11,084 nucleotides of DNA from positions 1 through 11,084 of the forward strand of contig CAYGCQ010000033.1 in the NCBI GenBank assembly GCA_964348455.1, written 5' to 3'. The notes under the pieces are model-generated. The model was not told the DNA's origin and did no database searches. It was given only the letters and a program-made list of their open reading frames with translations. Positions 6,295 to 10,823 of the stretch are shown piece by piece. Position 1 is the first letter of the stretch; every line of letters begins with the position of its first letter. Source of the stretch: UBA10133 sp964348455. Its GTDB lineage: Bacteria > Patescibacteriota > Microgenomatia > UBA1400 > MFAQ01. Made by a program: the position numbers and the translations under genes.

Positions 6295-6882
6295 CTACAG
6301 TGAGACTTTGGGATCTTTTGACTCTTCGTCGGATACAGATAAATGAGACCCCTCCATGGGAGTGGACAAACCCTTCTGCTTCGTAAAACCAAAAATCATG
6401 GCTACAAAGTTGCTGGGGATAGTGACGATTTTTACATTGTAGTCAGCTGAAAGATCTATAACGACACGCCTAGCATACATAAGCTTGTCGGAAGTATCTC
6501 GAAGCTCGTCCATAAGTTTATTAACAACTTCTACGCCCTTCATCTCAGGATTACTCTCAACTAAGATTTGAAGTTTGGGAACCAGGTTATTAATAGCATC
6601 TGAGGCCTTCTCAATCTTTGCCATGTCATTGCTGCCAGCTGCCTTTTCAACTGCTTTTCTGGCAGAAGTGATTGCTTCATAAATTCCCTTTTCATGTTTC
6701 AAATAACCCTTAACAGAGTTTTCAAGATTGGGAATAAGGCTCGCCTGCCTCTTAAGTTGATTGCCAATATCTTGAATGGACGCGGTGATTCTGGTGAGAG
6801 CCGTCTGGAACCAGTTATAAAGTGAAATTACATAAAGACCGAGAACTACGACTGCAATAATGACTAATAGTGTTGGGTTCAT
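6295..6882 (-). CDS. lemA: LemA family membrane-anchored protein
   Basis: The product has 195 residues. One N-terminal membrane helix (about residues 4-22, LLVIIAVVVLGLYVISLYN) is followed by a helical domain. The conserved LemA core is clear: LYNWFQTALTRI, then NQLKRQASLIPNLENSVKGYLKHEKG, then EAITSARKAVEKA. The family's molecular role is not established; it often accompanies HtpX-type proteases. Here it is the first gene of the run with htpX, Nudix and the pentapeptide protein. The last 30 residues are polar and probably disordered (GSHLSVSDEESKDPK). The ATG at 6882 is the only start that keeps the membrane anchor at the N terminus. Upstream sequence is AT-rich with no Shine-Dalgarno. The stop is TAG. 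Confidence 0.94.
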   Translation of the reverse strand: MNPTLLVIIAVVVLGLYVISLYNWFQTALTRITASIQDIGNQLKRQASLIPNLENSVKGYLKHEKGIYEAITSARKAVEKAAGSNDMAKIEKASDAINNLVPKLQILVESNPEMKGVEVVNKLMDELRDTSDKLMYARRVVIDLSADYNVKIVTIPSNFVAMIFGFTKQKGLSTPMEGSHLSVSDEESKDPKVSL

Positions 6883-6912
6883 AAAATTTTGAAAAATTTA
6901 ATAACTGTAATT

Positions 6913-6940
6913 ATTCTATCACTGTGTGAATAGTTTGTAA
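6913..6940 (-). promoter_or_regulatory. Possible lemA operon promoter
   Basis: On the minus strand TTACAA (6940-6935) and TAGAAT (6918-6913) are 16 bp apart, about 30 nt before the lemA ATG. The predicted leader is short (about 24 nt), AT-only and without a Shine-Dalgarno. The -35 is weak (4 of 6). Nothing else is seen between 6941 and the RRM terminator. Confidence 0.4.
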
Positions 6941-7068
6941 TCTATTGACAAAAATCTTCAAAATATCTCTGCTTATGTCTTTATTAAATTTGATAACTTA
7001 CATGAACTATTTACTTGTTCTATATTTTCACAGCGGATTTGTAAGTTCAAAATTATTTTCTTTCCACG

Positions 7069-7089
7069 AAAAACCACCCTTGCGGGTGG
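7069..7089 (-). terminator. Rho-independent terminator of the RRM gene
   Basis: On the minus strand CCACCC (7089-7084), loop GCAA and GGGTGG (7079-7074) are followed by TTTTT (7073-7069). It lies 45 nt past the RRM stop codon. Confidence 0.85.
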
Positions 7090-7100
7090 CTTTCCGGTTC

Positions 7101-7116
7101 TTGGTCCTGAGACCAA
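7101..7116. other. Short perfect hairpin in the RRM 3' untranslated region
   Basis: TTGGTC, loop CTGA, GACCAA: a perfect 6-bp stem between the RRM stop and its terminator, with no T-tract of its own. It may be a 3'-end stabilising structure. Confidence 0.5.
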
Positions 7117-7134
7117 TGTTCTTGAATAGCTAAT

Positions 7135-7419
7135 TTAGCGGTCTCCGCCGAATGATCGCGCAGGGCGGTCTTCCTTAGGTCGAGCTTCGTTAACAATTAT
7201 GTTGCGACCATCGAGGTCAGCACCATTCATTTTTTCGATAGCGCTCTTAGCAGCTTCAGCATCCTCGAATTCAACGAATCCGAATCCCTTACTCCTGCCG
7301 GAGAACTTATCTGATATTACTGTTATCTCACCCAAAGCGCCGAAGGGAGAAAAGATCTCCTGGAGTCTTGATTGAGTAACATTGTAGGGTAGGTTCCCTA
7401 CGTACAAACGAACAGCCAT
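7135..7419 (-). CDS. Single-RRM RNA-binding protein
   Basis: The product has 94 residues and is essentially one RNA recognition motif. RNP2 is LYVGNL (5-10) and RNP1 is KGFGFVEF (44-51), with the aromatic residues that stack on RNA. The tail (EARPKEDRPARSFGGDR) is short and basic. Stand-alone bacterial RRM proteins of this type, such as the cyanobacterial Rbp group, bind RNA and are often induced by cold; the RNA target here is unknown. The start at 7419 is preferred to 7467 because AAAGGAG lies 6 nt upstream and MAVRLYVGNL is the usual opening. The gene is monocistronic, with its own terminator and a structured leader, which allows post-transcriptional or autogenous control. Confidence 0.95.
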   Translation of the reverse strand: MAVRLYVGNLPYNVTQSRLQEIFSPFGALGEITVISDKFSGRSKGFGFVEFEDAEAAKSAIEKMNGADLDGRNIIVNEARPKEDRPARSFGGDR

Positions 7420-7442
7420 TTCTGGCTCCTTTCTACTTTCCC

Positions 7443-7461
7443 TGTGGTAATCATCACCACA
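7443..7461. promoter_or_regulatory. Leader hairpin just upstream of the RRM Shine-Dalgarno
   Basis: TGTGGT and ACCACA form a perfect 6-bp inverted repeat around a 7-nt loop. In the RRM transcript it lies about 10 nt upstream of the Shine-Dalgarno. It could be an RNA thermometer-like or autoregulatory stem, or an operator in DNA. Confidence 0.4.
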
Positions 7462-7498
7462 AGACAAACTGTAAAGGTTAAGATGATTTAACTAGGAT

Positions 7499-7533
7499 AT
7501 TATAACAAGTCTATAATGGAATTGCCATTATAG
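7499..7533 (-). promoter_or_regulatory. RRM gene promoter with upstream inverted repeat
   Basis: A consensus TATAAT (7504-7499, minus) would start the RRM mRNA near 7492, giving a leader of about 73 nt. Directly upstream, CTATAATGG (7511-7519) and CCATTATAG (7525-7533) form a perfect 9-bp inverted repeat with a 5-nt centre. It overlaps the expected -35 zone, where no good hexamer is seen, so it may be an operator or an activator site. Confidence 0.45.
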
Positions 7534-7564
7534 GCGTAGATAAATGAGGAAGCACAGGACGACA

Positions 7565-7591
7565 TATCAATATCCGTGCCTGTTATTGATA
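7565..7591. repeat. Intergenic inverted repeat between RRM and tRNA-Asp
   Basis: TATCAATA (7565-7572) and TATTGATA (7584-7591) are perfect complements around an 11-nt loop. The 7534-7640 stretch has no open frame or other clear signal. Confidence 0.35.
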
Positions 7592-7640
7592 AAATGACGA
7601 ACAATCTCTTATACCAAAAATCCTCGAAATAAAACTGGAG

Positions 7641-7669
7641 TGGAGATATTTGCCTTTAGGCATTAAAAT
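7641..7669 (+). promoter_or_regulatory. Likely tRNA-Asp promoter
   Basis: TGGAGA (7641-7646) and TAAAAT (7664-7669) are 17 bp apart, ending 10 nt before the tRNA. A small stem TGCC-ttta-GGCA lies in the spacer. Confidence 0.45.
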
Positions 7670-7679
7670 ATACGTTGTT

Positions 7680-7753
7680 GGGGTTGTAGCTCAGTTGGTT
7701 AGAGCGCCCGCCTGTCACGCGGGAGGTCAAGGGTTCGAGTCCCTCCAGCCCCG
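7680..7753 (+). tRNA. tRNA-Asp (GTC)
   Basis: A full cloverleaf is present. The acceptor GGGGTTG (7680-7686) pairs with CAGCCCC (7746-7752). The D arm is GCTC...GAGC. The anticodon stem CCCGC/GCGGG encloses CTGTCAC, with anticodon GTC at 7714-7716. The T loop is TTCGAGT. The discriminator is G7753, as expected for Asp. CCA is not encoded (CAA follows). One outer T-stem pair is A-C. Confidence 0.97.
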
Positions 7754-7766
7754 CAAATACAAAAAG

Positions 7767-7789
7767 TTCTCCTTTATGGAGAATTTTTT
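7767..7789 (+). terminator. Terminator after tRNA-Asp
   Basis: TTCTCC (7767-7772), loop TTTAT, GGAGAA (7778-7783), then TTTTTT. The flanks AAATACAAAAA and TTTTTTGTATTT extend the pairing to 7755-7795, so it could act in both directions. Confidence 0.85.
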
Positions 7790-7803
7790 GTATTTCCTGA
7801 ATA

Positions 7804-7890
7804 GGGACTCGAAATGCCTGAGCCGAACCCGTAACGGTTTCGGCGAGGCGGGTCCGAGAGAATCCCAAAGGGATTACTCGAGGGAGTCCC
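7804..7890. other. GC-rich three-way-junction element echoing the tRNA-Asp 3' end
   Basis: GGGACTC (7804-7810) pairs perfectly with GAGTCCC (7884-7890). Inside are two arms. Arm 1 is GCC (7816-7818)/GGC (7847-7849) plus GCCGAA (7822-7827)/TTCGGC (7839-7844), capped by CCG-taa-CGG. Arm 2 is CGAG (7855-7858)/CTCG (7877-7880) plus AATCCC-aaa-GGGATT (7861-7875). It lies after the tRNA terminator and before the next promoter, and is far more GC-rich than its surroundings. GGGACTCGAA (7804-7813) is the exact inverse of the tRNA T-arm TTCGAGTCCC. GAGTCCC (7884-7890) and CTCCAGCC (7897-7904) repeat tRNA segments directly. It may be a structured RNA, or the scar of an integration at the tRNA. Confidence 0.5.
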
Positions 7891-7911
7891 GTTCCCCTCC
7901 AGCCTGAGATG

Positions 7912-7940
7912 TTGACATTATAGGGTTTAATTGGTACAAT
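7912..7940 (+). promoter_or_regulatory. Strong sigma70 promoter of the 7989 gene
   Basis: TTGACA (7912-7917), 17 bp, TACAAT (7935-7940): 11 of 12 consensus bases. The start should fall near 7947, giving a leader of about 42 nt that contains GGAGG. Confidence 0.85.
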
Positions 7941-7949
7941 TTCGCACAA
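7940..7949 (+). promoter_or_regulatory. Shared leader 10-mer, copy 1
   Basis: TTTCGCACAA occurs here, at the predicted transcription start of the 7989 gene, and again at 8587-8596 upstream of the 8619 gene. Confidence 0.45.
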
Positions 7950-7988
7950 GAACTTTAAGTATTCAAATTCAATTTCGGAGGAAATCAC

Positions 7989-8399
7989 ATGAATAATATA
8001 ACCGTACCTACACCCCTGTACAAAGTCGATGGGCCGCCTAATAGGGGTCTTTGGTACAACTCTGATGGGAAGTACGTAGGCGAAATACACCAAGGACTAG
8101 CCTATTTGCAGGCAAGTGCGTTTGAAATGCCCTTTGACCTCAGCTTGGTAGGTTGGCGTTCTGCTACGCTAACTCCCCAAGAACTCCTTCAATGGATTAC
8201 TCTTGCTGAGCTTAAGATTTTAGAGAGTGAAGGTTTCTTCGCTTCTGTCTATGAAGCTGAAGAAATACGTGAATACATTCATACGGACCCCGCGACAGGA
8301 AAACAAATCCCGCACTTAATATTCCGGGATGAGACAGCAAAGCTCATCGAACATCTATCGGTGAGTCAATTTTCTGCTCTCCTGGCGGTGCCGGTCTAA
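7989..8399 (+). CDS. Unrecognised 136-residue protein
   Basis: I do not recognise the family. The product is soluble, with no signal peptide or membrane segment. It starts MNNITVPTPLYKV, followed by an aromatic GLWYNSDGKYVGEI stretch, then MPFDLSLVGWRSATLTPQELLQW, which looks like a turn leading into an amphipathic helix (TPQELLQWITLAELKILESEG). Next come an acidic segment (YEAEEIREYIHTD) and a hydrophobic end. The start is firm: GGAGG lies 7 nt before the ATG, behind a near-consensus promoter. It is a complete one-gene unit with a perfect terminator 12 nt after the stop. Together with the 8619 gene it forms an accessory-looking pair next to tRNA-Asp. Confidence 0.85.
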   Translation: MNNITVPTPLYKVDGPPNRGLWYNSDGKYVGEIHQGLAYLQASAFEMPFDLSLVGWRSATLTPQELLQWITLAELKILESEGFFASVYEAEEIREYIHTDPATGKQIPHLIFRDETAKLIEHLSVSQFSALLAVPV

Positions 8400-8411
8400 C
8401 AAAGGTTCTCG

Positions 8412-8444
8412 AAGCCCTTCAGTAATTACTGAAGGGCTTTTTTT
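8412..8444 (+). terminator. Perfect-palindrome terminator after the 7989 gene
   Basis: AAGCCCTTCAGTAA (8412-8425) is followed at once by its exact complement (8426-8439), then a T-run to 8444. With a 4-nt loop the stem is 12 bp. Confidence 0.95.
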
Positions 8445-8457
8445 GTTCCTTAAAGTA

Positions 8458-8484
8458 AAACCTTCACCTCTCGTGGTGAGGTTT
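8458..8484. other. Second hairpin after the terminator
   Basis: AAACCT-t-CACC (8458-8468) pairs with GGTGAGGTTT (8475-8484), with one bulged T and a 6-nt loop. It lacks a T-tract and could be a processing or regulatory stem. The stretch 8485-8542 shows no other feature. Confidence 0.45.
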
Positions 8485-8542
8485 CTAGTTTGCTGAACAC
8501 AGGCCTAAAGGTAGGGGACGCATCTCGATATTAGACCTATAA

Positions 8543-8571
8543 TTGAAATTTGGACCTGAATTTGATAGAAT
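8543..8571 (+). promoter_or_regulatory. Promoter of the 8619 gene
   Basis: TTGAAA (8543-8548), 17 bp, TAGAAT (8566-8571). The predicted start is near 8578, with a leader of about 40 nt. A second TATAAT at 8538-8543 has no clear -35. Confidence 0.65.
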
Positions 8572-8586
8572 ATCTAGGTTGAGAAC

Positions 8587-8596
8587 TTTCGCACAA
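8587..8596 (+). promoter_or_regulatory. Shared leader 10-mer, copy 2
   Basis: TTTCGCACAA is identical to 7940-7949 and lies 22 nt before the 8619 start codon, just before the AAGGAG Shine-Dalgarno. Confidence 0.45.
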
Positions 8597-8618
8597 TAAC
8601 ATTTTTAAGGAGAATCGA

Positions 8619-9026
8619 ATGACTTTACTGCAAAGAACTCAGGCAATATCCCAGAAATCACAGGACGCGGAATTGGACGTTCTAAGTAATCGAGTAGCTG
8701 CGGCGCTAGAGAGTGATCGCGGACTGGCAAGGGAGATCATTGCAAATTTACCCCTAGAGCTGGCAAACGCGGCCACTAAAGGCAATATTCTCAATGTAAT
8801 GCAGCTGGATGAAGATCTTCACATAAAGAGTTCCTACATGGTCGAAACAAAGATTGCGAGACTTGCAGAACTTCATGGTGTCCTCAGTGTTCTAATGGGA
8901 GCCGGCTTGACAGTTGCAAAGTTTTTGATTGACGAGGGGTTCACTGTCACTATTGATGTTGTGTCTCACGATGATCCTGGTCAAGGTCGTGCGTGGAGCA
9001 CGATTCAGCTTTTTGCGAGCTGGTAA
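8619..9026 (+). CDS. Unrecognised 135-residue protein
   Basis: I do not recognise the family. There is no signal peptide or membrane segment. Residues 1-55 look helical and polar (QRTQAISQKSQDAELDVLSNR, then LAREIIANLPLELANAATKG). The rest looks alpha/beta: a helix MVETKIARLAELHGVLSVLM, a helix GLTVAKFLIDEGF, a strand VTIDVVSHDD, then PGQGRAWSTIQLFASW. The HDDPGQGRAWS segment is the most motif-like part, but it cannot be tied to a known active site. The start is firm: AAGGAG lies 6 nt before the ATG, with a sigma70 promoter upstream. Like the 7989 gene it is a self-contained unit with its own terminator, is of nearly the same length, and shares the leader 10-mer. The proteins themselves show no obvious homology to each other. 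Confidence 0.85.
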   Translation: MTLLQRTQAISQKSQDAELDVLSNRVAAALESDRGLAREIIANLPLELANAATKGNILNVMQLDEDLHIKSSYMVETKIARLAELHGVLSVLMGAGLTVAKFLIDEGFTVTIDVVSHDDPGQGRAWSTIQLFASW

Positions 9027-9046
9027 CAAAGTATTTAAGTTATTTA

Positions 9047-9073
9047 GCCGCCGACATTGTCGGTGGCTTTTTT
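9047..9073 (+). terminator. Terminator after the 8619 gene
   Basis: GCCGCCGAC (9047-9055), loop ATT, GTCGGTGGC (9059-9067), with one G-U pair in a 9-bp stem, then TTTTTT. It begins 20 nt past the stop. Confidence 0.93.
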
Positions 9074-9143
9074 GTATAGTTTCTATGATGATTGGTAAAA
9101 AATACAACTCAACAGTCACAGAATTTCCAGAAGGTTTAAATTG

Positions 9144-9170
9144 TATATTACTTGTGCAATAAGTAATATA
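9144..9170. promoter_or_regulatory. Operator-like inverted repeat at the 9180 promoter
   Basis: TATATTACTT (9144-9153) and AAGTAATATA (9161-9170) are perfect 10-bp complements around GTGCAAT. The right arm runs into the candidate -10 TATATT (9169-9174), 5 nt before the ATG at 9180. The shape fits a dimeric repressor site better than a terminator. Confidence 0.5.
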
Positions 9171-9179
9171 TATTAGACT

Positions 9180-9578
9180 ATGGACAAATTAATCCCCACT
9201 ATTAGAGAAAAAGAGTTTACAAGCACCCCAAGGTGGCGAAGAACTCTGAGTGGACCATTTATTTGGGCACCATTTCTTCCCATGCTTCTACTTGATTTTT
9301 TCTCAGAGATTTATCACCACGTATGCTTTCCCCTTTATGGGCTTAAACTGATACCTAGAAAAAATTATTTTTTCTACAACAGAACCAATTTAAATCTCAC
9401 CTGGTCAGAAAAAATGAGTTGTCGATATTGTTCATACGCAAACGGTTTGTCTGCATACCTAGTTGCGATTTCATCTGAAACTGAGGCTTATTGGTGCGCA
9501 ATAAAATATAAAGAGAAAATTAGCTTAGAAACTCAGCCACACACAATAGACTTTTTAGATCAAGATAAATTTAAATAG
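9180..9578 (+). CDS. Conserved-looking membrane-associated protein with CxxCxYANG motif
   Basis: The product has 132 residues. A hydrophobic stretch at about 25-58 (FIWAPFLPMLLLDFFSEIYHHVCFPLYG in part) probably lies in or on the membrane. A soluble part follows with Cys81 and Cys84 in SCRYCSYANGLSAY and Cys106 in ETEAYWCAIKY. The EIYHH in the hydrophobic part, with Cys49, adds further possible metal ligands. I recall similar EK-x-x-CxYCxYANG...TExYWC proteins of unknown function from environmental genomes, but cannot name a family. A metal-binding or thiol role is inference. No Shine-Dalgarno is present; the start is supported by a TATATT 5 nt upstream and an operator-like inverted repeat. 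No terminator is visible before the LysM gene promoter. Confidence 0.82.
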   Translation: MDKLIPTIREKEFTSTPRWRRTLSGPFIWAPFLPMLLLDFFSEIYHHVCFPLYGLKLIPRKNYFFYNRTNLNLTWSEKMSCRYCSYANGLSAYLVAISSETEAYWCAIKYKEKISLETQPHTIDFLDQDKFK

Positions 9579-9617
9579 ACATTCGCCGGAGAGAAGAGAA
9601 GGTTTGTTTTTTTCCAC

Positions 9618-9645
9618 TTGACATTGATAAAAGATTATATAAGAT
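9618..9645 (+). promoter_or_regulatory. Promoter of the LysM gene, apparently leaderless
   Basis: A consensus -35 TTGACA (9618-9623), 16 bp, then TAAGAT (9640-9645), with 6 nt (TGAATT) to the ATG at 9652. No Shine-Dalgarno is present. Confidence 0.65.
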
Positions 9646-9651
9646 TGAATT

Positions 9652-10317
9652 ATGAAAAAAGGACAGAGTACGGAAAAACGTATTAAAAATATCCTAAAAT
9701 TCTTCAAAATGAACGAAAATACCATAAGCACCCTGATGGGTGGAGTGGTGATTGTGGTTATTGCCGGGTTAATTTTTAACTATTTTCGAACCGCAAACCT
9801 GAAAACATGGCAAGGAACTTTACTTAACGAGCAAGAAGCGTCACAAACCGAAAATAAGGATGTATCCGCAAATGATAAGCTAATTGCTACCTATAAAGTT
9901 GTTAAAGGAGATGACCTTTGGCACATCTCAGAAAAATACTACAAGTCTGGATATAACTATGTGGATATCATGAAAGAAAATGAAATTACCGGAGCCGGAA
10001 TAATTACTCCAGGCATGGAGATCAGAATTCCAAAAGTAGACGCGAAAAAAATTACTGTTGCCGAGGCTAAAAAAGAGATCGTTATTTCTGACAAAGGTGA
10101 CGTTGTTCAAAAAGATGTAACCCCCGATGATGCAAAATCCATCGAAGCTGGAGAATACACCACACAAAAAGGTGACTCATATTGGAAGCTGGCTGTCAGA
10201 GCGTATGGTGATGGGTACAAGTGGACCAAGATTTATTGGGAAAATCGCACCCTGTTCCCCAACCCGGACCACATCTTCGCTGGAACAAAAATCACGATTC
10301 CCGCTTTGGAGAAGTAG
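9652..10317 (+). CDS. Membrane-anchored protein with two LysM domains
   Basis: The product has 221 residues. A basic cytoplasmic N terminus (MKKGQSTEKRIKNILKFFK) precedes one membrane helix (about 25-45, TISTLMGGVVIVVIAGLIF), so the rest should face outward. LysM 1 spans about 82-128 (YKVVKGDDLWHISEKYY ... MEIRIPK). LysM 2 spans about 168-218 (YTTQKGDSYWKLAVRAYGDG ... TKITIPALEK). LysM binds N-acetylglucosamine-containing glycans, usually peptidoglycan. A polar linker of about 40 residues separates the two. No catalytic domain is present, so it is likely a cell-wall anchor or scaffold. The start is supported by a strong -35/-10 pair ending 6 nt upstream. It converges on the broken gene at 10355. 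Confidence 0.93.
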   Translation: MKKGQSTEKRIKNILKFFKMNENTISTLMGGVVIVVIAGLIFNYFRTANLKTWQGTLLNEQEASQTENKDVSANDKLIATYKVVKGDDLWHISEKYYKSGYNYVDIMKENEITGAGIITPGMEIRIPKVDAKKITVAEAKKEIVISDKGDVVQKDVTPDDAKSIEAGEYTTQKGDSYWKLAVRAYGDGYKWTKIYWENRTLFPNPDHIFAGTKITIPALEK

Positions 10318-10354
10318 GGATAATAAAAAGAGCGCCAGTTAGTTCCCTCACAGC

Positions 10355-10657
10355 TTACTCCCCCATCATGCCCCCAACAATTCTTTCATAGTGTAACTTG
10401 CCTGAATAACTAACATTGTCTTCTGAAACAAAAGTGACCTCCCCGTAAACTGGAGCTTCTCCGTTTCGTCTGATCTTAGTCTTGAGCACATGCTTAAAAC
10501 CATTTTGACTATAAGTATCGTGATCCTGAACTCCGGACAAAAACACTACCTCTCCATTATCTGTTGTGACTTTAATTTCCTCAAAATCCACCAAAAGTGA
10601 TTTTAACTATTCAGCAGAAATAGGTAGTAACTCCAGATCTACTTTTATAAAGGCCAT
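10355..10657 (-). pseudogene. Small unrecognised gene split by an in-frame TAG
   Basis: ATG 10657 has a strong Shine-Dalgarno (GAGGAG, 6 nt upstream) and encodes MAFIKVDLELLPISAE before TAG at 10609-10607. The same frame continues without break as LKSLLVDFEEIKVTTDNGE... to a TAA at 10357-10355. Read through the TAG, the product would be 100 residues. The downstream 79 residues could also begin at TTG 10594 or GTG 10591, since a TAAAAT (10606-10601) lies just ahead. The well-placed ribosome site on the short upstream frame suggests that the upstream ATG is the original start and that a CAG or similar codon became TAG. The product looks beta-rich and soluble (GEVVFLSG, APVYGEVTFVSEDNVSYSGKLHYERI). 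No family is recognised. Confidence 0.6.
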
Positions 10658-10663
10658 TTTTTT

Positions 10664-10692
10664 CTCCTCATGTCAAAGAATGGTTTATTTTA
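10664..10692 (-). promoter_or_regulatory. Promoter and ribosome site of the split 10657 gene
   Basis: TAAAAT (10692-10687, minus) is a candidate -10, giving a leader of about 22 nt, and GAGGAG (10669-10664) lies 6 nt before ATG 10657. The site decides the start upstream of the in-frame TAG. Confidence 0.5.
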
Positions 10693-10717
10693 CACCGCGT
10701 CCGGGGATAATTTCGGT

Positions 10718-10723
10718 TAAAAT
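10718..10723 (+). promoter_or_regulatory. Probable -10 of tRNA-Thr
   Basis: TAAAAT lies 9 nt before the tRNA. No good -35 is found at 16-18 bp; an alternative -10 is GATAAT at 10706-10711. Confidence 0.4.
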
Positions 10724-10732
10724 AAGCATGTC

Positions 10733-10805
10733 GCCGGGGTAGCTCAGCTGGTAGAGCGGCGGTATCGTAAACCGCAGGTAGTGGGTCCGAGTCCCACCCC
10801 CGGCT
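10733..10805 (+). tRNA. tRNA-Thr (CGT)
   Basis: The acceptor GCCGGGG (10733-10739) pairs with CCCCGGC (10798-10804), with discriminator T10805. The anticodon stem GCGGT/ACCGC encloses ATCGTAA, with anticodon CGT at 10766-10768 (reads ACG). The T stem is GTGGG/CCCAC. The T loop is TCCGAGT, with C where U55 (pseudouridine) is normally found. CCA is not encoded. Confidence 0.94.
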
Positions 10806-10823
10806 CAAGTAGTAAAATAAGCC

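Noticed and set aside
7650..8093. Open frames on both strands across the tRNA-Asp region (7650-7907 plus, 8093-7656 minus)
   Set aside because: They translate through the tRNA and the structured element; the minus frame's LEGLEPLTSRV-type sequence is the familiar antisense-tRNA artefact. Neither has a ribosome site or promoter.
9928..10342. Frames inside the LysM gene (10167-9928 minus, 10127-10342 plus)
   Set aside because: They shadow a well-supported LysM protein.
3907..10657. A recoded genetic code (UAA/UAG as sense) to explain the two split genes
   Set aside because: Intact genes in the window end with TAA, TAG and TGA and have no internal stops, so local mutation or readthrough is simpler.
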